From: Papio anubis
Lineage: Eukaryota; Chordata; Mammalia; Primates; Cercopithecidae
Direction: 5' to 3'
DNA: 64,000 nucleotides
NCBI RefSeq assembly: GCF_008728515.1
Contig: NC_044981.1
Coordinates: 133,115,937-133,179,936, forward strand
Below the pieces are notes generated by a model that was not told where the DNA came from, did not search any database, and saw only the letters and a program-made list of their open reading frames with translations. Position numbers and translations under genes: made by a program. Below, piece by piece: positions 45,765 to 56,544 of the stretch (position 1 is the first letter of the stretch; each line of letters opens with the position of its first letter).

Positions 45765-47376
45765 GTAGCACTTAGGCCAGAGCAAGGGACTATAGATGTC
45801 ACCTCAAATTATTGGTCTAAATATCAGGAAGTGATTGAGCAGGGGATGACTTGAGAATGAGTGGATAACAGTGGCAGAAATGGCCCAAGAGGAGGTGAAA
45901 TTCTTACTGAAGAAGGAATGGTGAACCACTGCAGGGCCTGAAGAGTGTTAGGGACAATCTTGAAGTAAAGGCCATGACCTGGAGGCCTATGCTGGAAAGA
46001 GTTGTCTGGGCCACTAGTTCAGTGAGGAACTGGAAAATTCCACCCATAACTGGTGCTGGTGTCTTTTGTCATCTACCTCACACTAAAGGTTTGAAGAGCT
46101 TGGTTAAAGCAACATCTGTGATAAGGCACCCAACCAGAGAGTAGTGCATTCAGTAAATATTTATTTGTTTTAAAGATTAAGGTGAAGAATGGAATTATGG
46201 AATGTGTGCTTAAAAAAACTCTGAGCCGAAACTTGTTTATAATTTAGTATTAGTTACAGTCTCATATGCAACCAGCCCTTCCTTTTGGATGCTTCTGTTT
46301 CCTTTAAGAAACCTACTTTTAGACTAAACATCCACAAGTAGCATCATGGAGACGTGGGACATTTACCTTAATTCATTTTAGAGTTTTCTGATGACTAATT
46401 TCTTTACTATCCAGTTTTCATCCCTCTCTCTTATTTTTTTGTAGTTTTGTGCAATTAAATAAGAAATGCCTTAGAAATTATTTCAGAGGCAGCAGTACTT
46501 TAATAATTGAACAGCTCACCAACATCTGCTATGGCAGTTTGCTTGAACCCAGGGATACTAAAATGAAAAAAAAAAGAAAAACGTGGATTCTTGCCCCCAA
46601 GAAACACATAATTTAATGGTGGGGACACTCATGAGCAGATCATCAAAGTGCAGGATGTGGTAAGGGATGTGGGGAGGCTACAGAAGCAAGGTGATTCCAA
46701 TCCCACAGAGAAAGGTACTGAGATATGGAATTGAGTAATGACAGCTGGAAAACAGATCAAACTGGAGAGCCTATGCTCCGAGTGGCGAGGTAGCTACTGG
46801 TGTTTTATTTCCAGGTGGCTCTACAGCTGGCCAGAACAAGAAAAAGATAGAGGGTCTTGGAGAAAGAACAGCAGGTCCAGGGTATCAGGTGGATGCAAGT
46901 CATGGTGACGGATAATTGAATGAAGTGGATATGCTTTGAACCCATGTTGCAAGATCCTGAGATTTTTATGTCAGAGCCCCACTACAGATACCTTCATCCT
47001 TGTCGTGGAAGGTGATTTTGACATTAAGGTCCCAGGTTCCCATTTGGCTACTTGTTGAGTTGTACCTCCGATTGAGGAGGAAAAACTGCTTCCTGAGAGA
47101 TTTGGCAAGCTCAGGAACAAAGAGGATTTCACTTCTACCTAGAACCAGAGCTCTAAAGCAAGACACCTATGCCTGGCCAGGGGTGGCCTACCATTTTCCC
47201 TTTATATGTTCCTTGTGTCTGTATCTAAAAAGGAAGTGATTTTTTGCAACCTGCCTGGGCTGCCTGCTGCCTTTCCCATATTCCTTTCTTTCTAGGCCTT
47301 CCCTCCCTTCTTTCTACCAGACCTGGCGGTGGTTACTATATCCCTATTCTTTTAGTGATGTCAAGAAGTAGAGGGA
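45765..47376. other. Intronic sequence with possible L2 remnants
   Basis: 46535-46730 ('CTTGCCCCCAAGAAACACAT', 'AATTTAATGGTGGGGACAC') resembles reversed L2-type sequence. Overlapping frames at 46966-47239 on both strands show no domain. Confidence 0.4.
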
Positions 47377-47702
47377 GGCCAGGCTCCGTGACTCACGCCT
47401 GTAATCTCAGCACTTTGGGAGGCCGAGGTGGGCGAATCACCTGAGGTCGGGAGTTTGAGACCAGCCTGACCAACATGGAGAAACCCTGTCTCTACTAAAA
47501 ATACCAAAAAAAAAAAAAAAAAAAGCCAGGCATGGTGGCACATGTGTGTAATCCCAACTACCTGGGAGACTGAGGGAGTAGCATCACTTGAACCCGGGAG
47601 GTGGAGGTTGCGGTGAGCCGAGATCGCGCCATTGCACTCCAGCCTGAACAACAACGGCAGAACTCCGTCTCAAAAAAAAAAAAAAAAAAAAAAGAAAAGA
47701 AA
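47377..47702 (+). mobile_element. Alu, full length (AluS-like)
   Basis: It starts GGCCAGGCTCCGTGACTCA, with long A-runs in the linker and tail. AAGTAGAG repeats at 47366-47373 and 47703-47710. Confidence 0.95.
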
Positions 47703-47822
47703 AAGTAGAGTGAAAGTCGCAACGATAAATAAGAAAACAAACAAAAAACCCAGCACCTATGAATTGGTTGTGCCATGTATTTCTCTAAAAGTGATAAAGC
47801 TAAGTTTTCAAAGCTAGCTCTT

Positions 47823-48100
47823 TTTTTTTTTTTTTTTTGCCAGGGCAGTCTCTTTCCTCTGCTCAGCCGGGCTGGAGTGCAGTGGCGGATCTCACCCACT
47901 GCAAGCTCCGCCCTGGGTTCCGCCATTCTCCTGCCGCCCAGCCTCGAGTAGCTGGGACTACAAGCGCCCGAGCTAGTTTTGTATTTTTGAGAGGCGGGGT
48001 TTCACTGTGTTAGCCAGGGATGGTGATCTCCTGACCATTGATCCGCCCACCTCAGCCTCCCAAGTGCTAGGATTACAGGCTTGAGCCACCGCGCCCGGCC
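47823..48100 (-). mobile_element. AluY-type element, indel-rich
   Basis: It is flanked by a perfect 15-bp duplication TCAAAGCTAGCTCTT (47808-47822 and 48101-48115) and ends 'CCGCGCCCGGCC', both signs of recent insertion. The body has many 1-4 base losses (for example 'TGGCGGATCTCACCCACTGC' and 'CCGCCCTGGGTTCCGCC'). Confidence 0.93.
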
Positions 48101-48309
48101 TCAAAGCTAGCTCTTAACAGTGTCATTAATGGGCTTCTTTTCTCAGTTTTGCTTAGGTGATGTGACATAAACAGGATAATCAGGTCATTTGCTTATTGTT
48201 TTGCTGAGGTTTTGTCTTTTCTGCCTGTCAAAAGTGAGGAGCAAAAAACAAACCCAAAAGTGGATGAACACTGAAAAACTATAAAGCACTATACAAGATG
48301 TTAAGTGAC

Positions 48310-48606
48310 TTTTTTTTTTTTTTTTTTGAGATAGAGTCTTGCTCTGTCCCCTGGCTAGAGTGCAGTGGCATGATCTTAGCTCACTGCAAGCTCTGCCTCC
48401 TGGGTTCCAGCGATTCTCCTGCCTCAGCCTCCAGAGTAGCTGGGACTACAGGCGTGTGCCACTATGCCCAGCTAATTTTTGTATTTTTAGTAGAGATGAG
48501 GTTTCACCATGTTGGCCAGGCTGGTCTCGATCTCCTGACCTCATGATTCGCCCGCCTCGGACTCCCAAAGTGCTGGGATTATAGGCATGAGTCACCGCAC
48601 CGGGCT
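48310..48606 (-). mobile_element. Alu, full length (AluS-like)
   Basis: Poly-T head, reversed arms, end 'CACCGCACCGGGC'. Confidence 0.95.
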
Positions 48607-49262
48607 GCAACTTTTATTTTTAAAGAAAAGGAAAGCTGAAAGAACTAAGTAAATTTTATTTTTTTCCCAAAATGAAAAGGGTAAGATATGCAAAGAGGAA
48701 AATAAGTAAGTTTATGTGAAGTTCAGTACATCCTTGAGACTATAGCAATTGAGTCAGATAGAAGAGATTAGATTCTTTCTCTGGGTTCTGATGGTTGCAT
48801 GGGTATGTGTGTGGGAGAGTGATGTGGTATTGCTTTCTAATCAACTTCTTACTGCCTTCAGGCATTATCAGTGTTCTTTCTTCCTGGATGTCAGAGCCAC
48901 TTCTAATAATCACTGCTTTCAGCTAAACAACAGTAGGCATTCTCTTCGAAGGGGTAAAAATGACTTGGGTCATTCATAGGCTGCAGCTCTTCATAGTCAT
49001 TCAAATTCAGCATATTTTGATGGACAGGGCCTTTACACAATATTAATAGCTTTGCCATCTCACCATGGTAGTGATTACAGTAGTTCTTTAATATCACTGC
49101 TGAAACGAGAGAGAGAAATCTACACATGAGAAACATGCTTTTTTTTTTTTTCCAACGTAGAGATAATGTAAAGAAACAGTATTAAATTTTAAAATTTCAA
49201 AATTTACAAAACAAAGTTTTTTAAAAAACAGATTATATTTGAAGTTATGCCCAGCATGACAC
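48607..49262. other. AT-rich unique sequence, no gene seen
   Basis: A T-run lies at 49139-49151. No element or gene is recognised. Confidence 0.5.
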
Positions 49263-49397
49263 TTTTTTTTTTTAAAAATAGAGATGGGTGTCTTACTAGT
49301 TGCCCAGGCTGGTCTTGAACTTCTGGGCTCAAGCACTCTTCCCACTTCAGCCTTCCAAAGTGGTGGGATTACAAGTGTGAGCCACTGTGCCTGGCCA
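49263..49397 (-). mobile_element. Alu right-arm monomer (FRAM-like)
   Basis: A T-rich head then 'AAATAGAGATGGGTGTCTTA', ending 'CACTGTGCCTGGCC'. Only one arm is present. Confidence 0.8.
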
Positions 49398-49422
49398 CAA
49401 ACCATATTTTAGAAAGGGCATT

Positions 49423-49728
49423 GAACAGGGACAGTGGCTTACACCTGTAATCCCAACACTTTGGGAGGCTGAGACAGGAGGATTGCCTGAGGCCAGGAGT
49501 TCCAAACCAGCCTTGGCAATACAAGGAGACTCTGTCTCTAGAAAAAGTTAGCCCGGTGAAGTGGTGTGTGCCTATAGTCCCACCTACTCAGGGAGGCGAA
49601 GTTGGGAGGATTGCTTGAGCCCAGGAGCTCCAGGCTGTAGCGAGCTATGATTGTGCTACTGCACTTTGGCCTGGGAGACACAGCAAAACCCCATCTCAGA
49701 AAACAAAAAAAAATTGAAAAATTAAAAA
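49423..49728 (+). mobile_element. AluJ-like, full length
   Basis: 'GTGGCTTACACCTGTAATCC', 'GAGGCCAGGAGTTCC' and 'GCTATGATTGTGCTACTGCA' are AluJ type. It lies head to head with the monomer 25 bp upstream. Confidence 0.93.
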
Positions 49729-49984
49729 GAAAAAGTGCATTGGAAAATAATTCTCATCCCTTTTAAAAATATATGGTTTGATTTTTAAATGTATTTTTTT
49801 CTTGATAAGTGTAATGGTCATTTAAAAGTGCAAATTATAGACTGTCAACAAGATTACTTTTGCCTTGGCTATACGCAATACAAACTCAGAAAGATTGATG
49901 CATCTGGGGAAAACAAAGTAAATCCTACCCTTTTTAGTCTGTTTGACATATTAAAGTGACCACTGAAGAAGAAATGAGGGCATT

Positions 49985-50095
49985 AATCTCGGTTCTGTCA
50001 CCCCTTTGCTGGGTAAAATTGGGGAATATTTAACCTTCAGGCCTCATTACCTCATCTAGAAAATGATGGGATAGGTTTAAATCTCTGAGGTGCAA
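49985..50095 (+). repeat. MIR SINE fragment
   Basis: 'CAGGCCTCATTACCTCATC', 'TAGAAAATGATGGGATAGG' and 'TTTAAATCTCTGAGG' follow forward MIR. Confidence 0.75.
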
Positions 50096-50986
50096 TAGTA
50101 TTCTAATGTTTACACTTCAATACATATGGCTTTTTCTAAAATATTCTTAGTCATTATGGTTTATAAGTCATGATCTGAGTAAGAACCCCCACCCCCCGCC
50201 TTTTCTTTTTCTACACGTTAAAACAGAACAAAGCCGAAACAAAAATAAACTTTATTCTTTTGTCTTACACTGTATGTATATCCCAACTCAATCACTTCTT
50301 GTCCTGCATGGAAATAAAAGTAGAATAGGGAAGATGAAAGAAAGTATATCCTTTTTTAGAAAGGATCTTGTAAGAAAACAAAACTAAAACAGGTGCTAGG
50401 ATCAGAGGATTTCAAGAAAGCTGACTTTGGGCCACAAAAATGCCTCGAAGGGTCAGAATCAGGAGACAGACTGGGTATAAAGCATCACAGCAGGACTTTT
50501 AACAGGGTAGGGAACACAAGGTAGAAATTGGACCAGATAGTTAAATATATGAGCTCAGAAGAAACATCCTACTTACAAATAAATCTGCCCTGAGGGAGTT
50601 TTTAGCTAGAGGGTAGGGATGACAAAGGCATATTAAGGCACATTAAGGCACATTTTTCAAATATACGCCAAAAGGGGACACCCAGAGAGAACTTCTGCCC
50701 CTTACTCATCATGGACACCAGCAAAAGATTAACAATATTGGTAAGGGAGGGGTTTTTTTTTAAATGACGTTTTTATTCTTTGTCATTATAGTATAAATTA
50801 AATATGGATATATTGGAATAAGTCCCAGTTTGTGTGAAAAGATACAGAACTAAACAAAAACAAAGAAATAGGTCCAGTCACTAGGAAAGCAAGTCTGTTT
50901 CTCTCAGAGGGCTTTCTGGAGTTTTGCCCACAGAATTGAAATGTGCATTTTCAGACCCATTAGGTGTTGTTTCTGAGAATTCTTAA
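50096..50986. other. Unique intronic sequence, no gene seen
   Basis: A short direct repeat of AAGGCACATT units lies at about 50630-50655. Nothing else is recognised. Confidence 0.5.
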
Positions 50987-51475
50987 AACAGTGGTTTTCA
51001 AAGTGTGGTCTGGGAACACCAGAGGCTCTCCAGACCCTTTCAGGTGTGTAGCAGAGTAAAACTGTTTTCATAATAGCGCTAAGATGTTATTTGCCTCTTT
51101 CACTCTCATTCTCTCATGAGAATACAGTGGAGTTTCCCAGAGACGACGTGAACTGTAATATTGTAAAAGATTGAACGCAGAAGCAGATGTAAGAATCCAG
51201 ATGTCTTCTGTTAAGCTTGACATTAAAGGCAGTTTCAAAAATATAAAACAGAGCTACTCATCTCACTATTTTTATTTGAAAAATGGCCTTTTAAATGTTA
51301 TCTCTGTGAAGATGTTTATTCTTAAATGAATAGTATTTAAATTTTTTTGTTTCAGTGTTTAGTATTATAAATATCAATAGATATCGCCTACATAAGCAAA
51401 AGCTCTTTGAGGGTCTTAGAACAATCTTAAGTGTGTAAAGGAGTCCTGAGACCAAAAAGCTTGAGAATGTTCTAG
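50987..51475. mobile_element. hAT-Charlie DNA transposon, non-autonomous
   Basis: It starts 'CAGTGGTTTTCAAAGTGTGG' and ends 'CAAAAAGCTTGAGAATG', which are inverted hAT ends. Inside are 'AAGATGTTATTTGCCTCTTT', 'GAACGCAGAAGCAGATGTAA' and 'CATAAGCAAAAGCTCTTTG'. It is about 490 bp with no transposase. The exact MER name is uncertain. Confidence 0.8.
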
Positions 51476-51624
51476 AGGACATATGATTCCTCTGGATCTT
51501 ATTAAACAGTGTGAGGGGCAGTTCTATGCAGTTAGCACAAGTTTACCTAGGGAACGTTTTTCATGGTTACCTATGAGGCACTTCAGTAAGAATTTTCACA
51601 ACAAACAAAGCAAGCAAGGCTACT

Positions 51625-51745
51625 GTTATTCTTCCCATTTTTTAGATAGGAAAAGTGAGGAGTAGAGAAATTGAGTGATTTACCCAAAGATTGCAGTTAA
51701 GTAGAGCTGGAATCATTTGGTACTTAGACTCCTAGTTCCATATGT
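51625..51745 (-). repeat. MIR SINE fragment
   Basis: 'CCCATTTTTTAGATAGGAAA' and 'ATTGAGTGATTTACCCAAAG' fit reversed MIR. Confidence 0.75.
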
Positions 51746-54320
51746 TTCCATTTCATTTTGCTGACTGAGCTGACTGCATTGATAGCAGAATAAATCATCA
51801 ATCTTCTAGCTGACCTCAGTATAATCAATGGCAACCTCCACCTCTTTGTAAAGAAAAAATGTCAGACCAGTTTAATATTCGCTATGACAAAATAAATAAC
51901 AGGCATTATAACTCATACCCTGAACGATATCATTGCCTTTGAAATTCACTGATTAGGTGGAAAATGTATCACCAGAAAATGGGATAGCATATACCTGGGG
52001 AAAATACAACAAAACAAAGCCCTCATTTTTGTAAACAGAGCATGGTAGCAAGAGGGAAAAGAAGATTCCGGGAAGGCCCATCAGGGTCTGTAAAGTGAAT
52101 ATTTGCTTGTGATGTGAGTGTCCATGGTAAAAAAGCAAAATGATTATACTCTGGTGTGTTGGAAAGAGCGTGACTTGTACAGCAAGCTAGGAAGCAATTC
52201 TTTATAGAGCAATGCTGGCAACTTCCTTTAGAGGACAGTGTCTAGTTCTGTCATTATAGTTGGAAAAGGTGAGAAATGTGGGAGCTTCTGAAGCATATCC
52301 ATGGCATGATTAGCACACAGAATTCTGGAGGGAGAGGGAGGAGGAAGGAACTTGGAATAATTGCTTGCTAGAAAGTCAGGTAGGGGTCACTGGTAGTTGC
52401 CTGTGGTATAAACTGCGTGTTTCTTTGATTTCAACACCATGTGTCAGCTTGGATCTTTTGGAAATATAAAATATTTCTGCTCTGTACTTCATTACATCTA
52501 GCAGATGTTGCTTTATGTTTTTGAACCTCATTTGCAGAATGAACATGGTATCATATAACATACTCCTAAAAACAGAAAAGAGGAAACCAGTTAACTGGCC
52601 TCTTAGCAGAATGGTTTTAAGAGGGTCCAGGCTTTTAGTCACTGCCTGTCTGAAGTACAAAAGTAGAATATATGCTACAAAGAAAAGAAGTAACACAACA
52701 TGTTCATTGATGTAAACTGAAAGAATGTTCACTTACATTTTTAGACAAATTAAAAAATACATGGCAGGTTGACCAAGGAGGGTAGTCTATTACTGAATGG
52801 CTGCGTCCTTCCCACTCCTCATCCCCTCTTATTTAAAAATGAAAATGTGTTCTTGCAGTATTTACCAGTGATCAAAAAAATATGGAAGAAAGAAAAAGAA
52901 AATTCCTCCTTTCCATGACTCAGTATTTTTAGGTTATCACAAAGCTATTCAGCTTCTGAATCTTATTAAAGTCAAAATATTGAGTCAATTCATCAGCACT
53001 AAGCTATTCAATTTTTGCTTTATGCATGTTTTGAAAGCAAGGCTTGATATAGATGGTGTATTTATGTAACAATGGTGTTACTCAATGACCTTGCATTTTT
53101 CTGCACATGCTATCTTAATGGAAATTTACTGGAAAATTCTTGCCAGAATAAACACATTCCTTCAGGACTGAAAGGCTTAATGTACTTCTAGTTCAACTGC
53201 ACCTTTTTCCCATGAGCAGATAAACCAAATTATTTGGCGTTAGTCATTATACTTCACACAGTTTACAGTACTTATTGTGGTCTCACAGGGGGGTAAGAGT
53301 TGAAGGAGACAGAAGTAAGGTGGTCAATTTCACACTATGAGAGAGAAAACAAAAGGATAAAGCATCTGTATATTTGACATGCAATATGAAAAATGAATCT
53401 GGCAGGCATCTGTAAATTAACATTAGCTATCCTGGTAAGGCAGAAGTAAGGAATATGAACAATATAGATAAGTTGAGCTGATGAACCAGAAATTTAAAAA
53501 TATATATTTTTTATTTTTAAGAGAGGGATGACTTTCTCATTTACATGTTAATTTAAGAATCAGGAGTGAAAACTCTAAAAGAAAAATACTGGCTATGTAA
53601 TGACCATTGGGGCCGGATATGGGGACCCAGGTGGAACACAGAGATGTAAACAGGACGATTGAGGCCAGGGAGGGAGGAAGTACCCCTTGAATTAAGGGAT
53701 GAAGAAGGCAAACAATGAACAATGGAGACTTAAGGAAAGAGATTCACAAACATGTCTAGACTTAGGCTTGTTGGCCCCTGTCCTAATTCCCACCCATCAC
53801 CGCCCCAAGGTTACTACTGGGGAGAGATTATAGTGATTGTTTATTCATGCATGCAACCAGCATTAATAAAGTTTGTAATCAAGGCAGGAAGACTCATCTT
53901 TAAAGGAATAAAACTGGCGTATCAGCATATTAAAGCTAAGTGCTCAGTTATACTGCATTTATTTGCAGCAATAGGCAATTAAGTTCCTTGACTTTTTCTA
54001 ACAAACCAGTTGGAATTAAGCTGCTGGATAGATTTGCCCAGAGTTTAGTGACCCTCTCCCTTACGTCCTATTAAAATCCTACTATTTTAAACAATTTTGG
54101 GAAAGGCTAGTTTAAATGTGAATGTTCACACACTATTAAAGAATTTTATTGTAATTTTAAAATTATTTTCAATATGTACAGTAAGTAAAACCAATCTGGC
54201 AAACGAAGAATTACTTCCTGGAAGTCCTTCTTGAGAGAAGTAATCTGAAAATTAAAATAGCAAAACAGTTATTCAACGATTGTCCTCACTCAAATTGTAT
54301 TCTTTAAAAAAATTTATTGT
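51746..54320. other. AT-rich unique sequence, no gene seen
   Basis: This is the longest block without a recognised repeat before exon 2. Open frames at 52376-52732 (minus) and 53752-53982 (plus) show no domain I can name. Confidence 0.5.
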
Positions 54321-54694
54321 TGTGTTAGTCCATTCTCATGCTGCTAATAAAGACATACCTGAGACTGGGTAATTTGTAAAGGAAAGAGGTTTAATTGACT
54401 CACAGTTCAGCATGGCTGGGGAAGCCTCAGGAAACTTAAATCATGGCAGAAAGGGAAGCAAACACACCCTTCTTCATATGATGGCAACAAGGAGAAGTAA
54501 CAAGCAAAAAGGGGAAAAGCCCCTTATGAAACCATCAGATCTCATGACAGCTCACTCACTATCACCAGAACAGCATGAAGGTAACTGTCCCCATGATTAA
54601 ATTACCTCCTGTTGGGTCCCCCCAGGACATGTGGGGCTTATGGTTACTACAATTCAAGATGAGATTTGGGTGGGGACATAGCAAAACCATATCA
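54321..54694 (-). mobile_element. MaLR LTR, THE1/MSTA type
   Basis: It starts TGTGTTAGTCCATTCTC and ends 'AGCAAAACCATATCA'. Inside are 'GAGACTGGGTAATTTGTAAA', 'ACCATCAGATCTCATGA' and 'CAATTCAAGATGAGATTTGG'. Flanks ATTGT and ACTGT fit a 5-bp duplication with one change. It is a solo LTR. Confidence 0.9.
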
Positions 54695-55290
54695 ACTGTA
54701 AATAAAGGAAAGGCATCAAAGCTGAAAAATTTCTTCTTTTAAGGAATCAGGCATGGTTTTCTCTGTAAATAATAAAACAAAAACTTATTAAATCTAGGTC
54801 TTACAAGCTCCTTTAATTCAATTTTAGAGGTAGGTGAGATGTGAATTATAACAAAAAATACCATTTACTTGAAGTTATACAAATACTCTTATTTATTCAA
54901 TTTATTCTTCATAGATAATATCAGAGAGAGAAATGTTTGAGGTAATTCCAAGCTATTCAGAGTTGCTAATAAATGAGTTTTTACCACATTTTGGAATTTT
55001 TAATACATATAAATCATGGGTCCATTTATAAATAAAGATTAGAAATTGCTTTCTACAGTAGATTATAACAGCAAACAAATCATCTTATTTATATTTTGAT
55101 TTCAAAAATAAAATGGAAATTCAAATGCTTCATCGGTTGAAGATATTTACTATATAACAGTTGACTAAGTTTTGTTTATGAATATAAATGATAAACAAAA
55201 AATTGTATAAAATTCATTCCCAATTAATAGTCTGTAATTCAGATTTAACATGTTGCTTTTTAAAAACTAACTTTCAGGTTTAAATGACTC
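54695..55290. other. AT-rich unique sequence, no gene seen
   Basis: No recognised repeat or exon. Confidence 0.5.
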
Positions 55291-55600
55291 TTATGCCTGG
55301 GTCTGGTGGCTCATGCCTTTAATCTCAGTGCTTTGGGAGGTTGAGGTGCGAGGATCAGTTGAGGATCACTTGAGGCCAGGAGTTTCAGACCAACCTGGGC
55401 AACACAGCAAGACCCCATGTCTACCAAAAGAAAAAAAAATAGCTGGGCAATATGGTATATACCTGTAGTAGTAGCTACTCAGGAGACTAAGGTAGGAGGA
55501 TCATTTGAGCCCAGTAGTTTGGAATTAGAGTGAGCGATGGTCACACTGGTGCACTCGAACCTTGGCAACAGAGCAAGACCTTGTCGCTAAAAAATATATT
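55291..55600 (+). mobile_element. AluJ-like, full length, diverged
   Basis: 'GTCTGGTGGCTCATGCCTTT' to 'GCAACAGAGCAAGACC', ending about 280 bp before exon 2. It is heavily mutated and carries a duplicated 'GAGGATCA' segment. Confidence 0.93.
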
Positions 55601-55881
55601 TGAAAAATGAGTCTTCATTTAATGTAAATGGAAAAATAATTTACCATGTTGCTCTTTGTACTTCACCATACTTTTCTGTGGAGCATGCAACTGTTTATTC
55701 TACAAGCATATTATAATCAGTAGCACTCCAGAGTAAACAGTTTCAAAATATATATTCCTTTGGTTTTATTAAGGAGAACTTAAGGAGTTAACAAATTCTC
55801 CAGCATATTGCTGTGATACTTTAGAAATTATACTGCTTCCTTTTGTACTAAAATAAACCATATGTTCTTTTGAATTTGTAG

Positions 55882-56084
55882 TCGCAGATATGGCCAGTAC
55901 ACTATGAACCAGGAAAGCACCACCACCAGAGTTATGGAGAAGCCCCCATTTGATCGATCAATTTCCCAGGATTCTTTGGATGAACTGTCTATGGAAGACT
56001 ATTGGATAGAACTAGAAAACATCAAGAAATCTAGTGAAAACAGACAAGAAGATCAAGAGGTGGTTGTCGTCAAAGAACCTGATG
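55882..56084 (+). CDS. ARHGAP18: ARHGAP18 coding exon 2 (internal exon)
   Basis: This 203-nt exon encodes part of the N-terminal region of ARHGAP18, a cytosolic Rho GTPase-activating protein that speeds GTP hydrolysis by Rho family GTPases and affects actin organisation. An acceptor AG ends at 55881. The first base completes a split codon (phase 2), 67 full codons follow, and one base is left over (phase 1) before the GT donor at 56085. The translation contains RRYGQYTMNQES, PPFDRSISQDSLDEL and SMEDYWIELENIKK, which I recognise from the mammalian protein (about residues 38-106, from memory). The segment is acidic and lies before the RhoGAP domain, so no catalytic residue is visible. An in-frame ATG at 55904 has A at -3 and could start a shorter isoform. 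Reading on into the intron reaches a TAA within four codons. The acceptor tract is interrupted by purines and the donor is GTAATA, so both splice sites look weak. Confidence 0.95.
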
Positions 56085-56232
56085 GTAATAACTAACTAAA
56101 TAAAGCTTTTATTGTTTGTATTTGTATTTATAGGAAATGAATGCATAGAAAGGAAGAGAACAAAAAAAAAAAAAATTAAAGCTAGGACCACCAAAAAAAG
56201 ATACTGCCTTTCAACTTGAAAATTACTTGTTT

Positions 56233-56513
56233 GGCCGGGCGCGGTGGCTCAAGCCTGTAATCCCAGCACTTTGGGAGGCCGAGACGGGCGGATCACGAGG
56301 TCAGGAGATCGAGACCATCCTGGCTAACACAGTGAAACCCCGTCTCTACTAAAAATACAAAAACTTAGCCGGGCGAGGTGGCGGGCGCCTGTAGTCCCAG
56401 CTACTCGGGAGGCTGAGGCAGGAGAATGGCGTAAACCCGGGAGGCGGAGCTTGCAGTGAGCTGAGATCCGGCCACTGCACTCCAGCCTGGGTGACAGAGC
56501 AAGACTCCGTCTC

Positions 56514-56542
<29 letters not shown>
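56233..56542 (+). mobile_element. AluY, Old World monkey type, 148 bp after exon 2
   Basis: Full length and close to the young cercopithecid consensus (GATCCGGCCACTGCACTCC), with an A tail of about 30. A perfect 15-bp duplication GAAAATTACTTGTTT flanks it at 56218-56232 and 56543-56557. Probably among the most recent insertions in the window. Confidence 0.97.

Positions 56543-56544
<2 letters not shown>

Larger units (their letters stand above)
1..55881 (+). other. ARHGAP18: ARHGAP18 intron 1, 3' portion
   Basis: This is inferred to be intron because exon 2 opens in phase 2 at 55882 and no first coding exon with a matching donor was recognised upstream. The true 5' end of the intron lies left of the window. 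The interval is dominated by interspersed repeats, listed separately. No other open frame in it has recognisable protein similarity. Confidence 0.8.
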
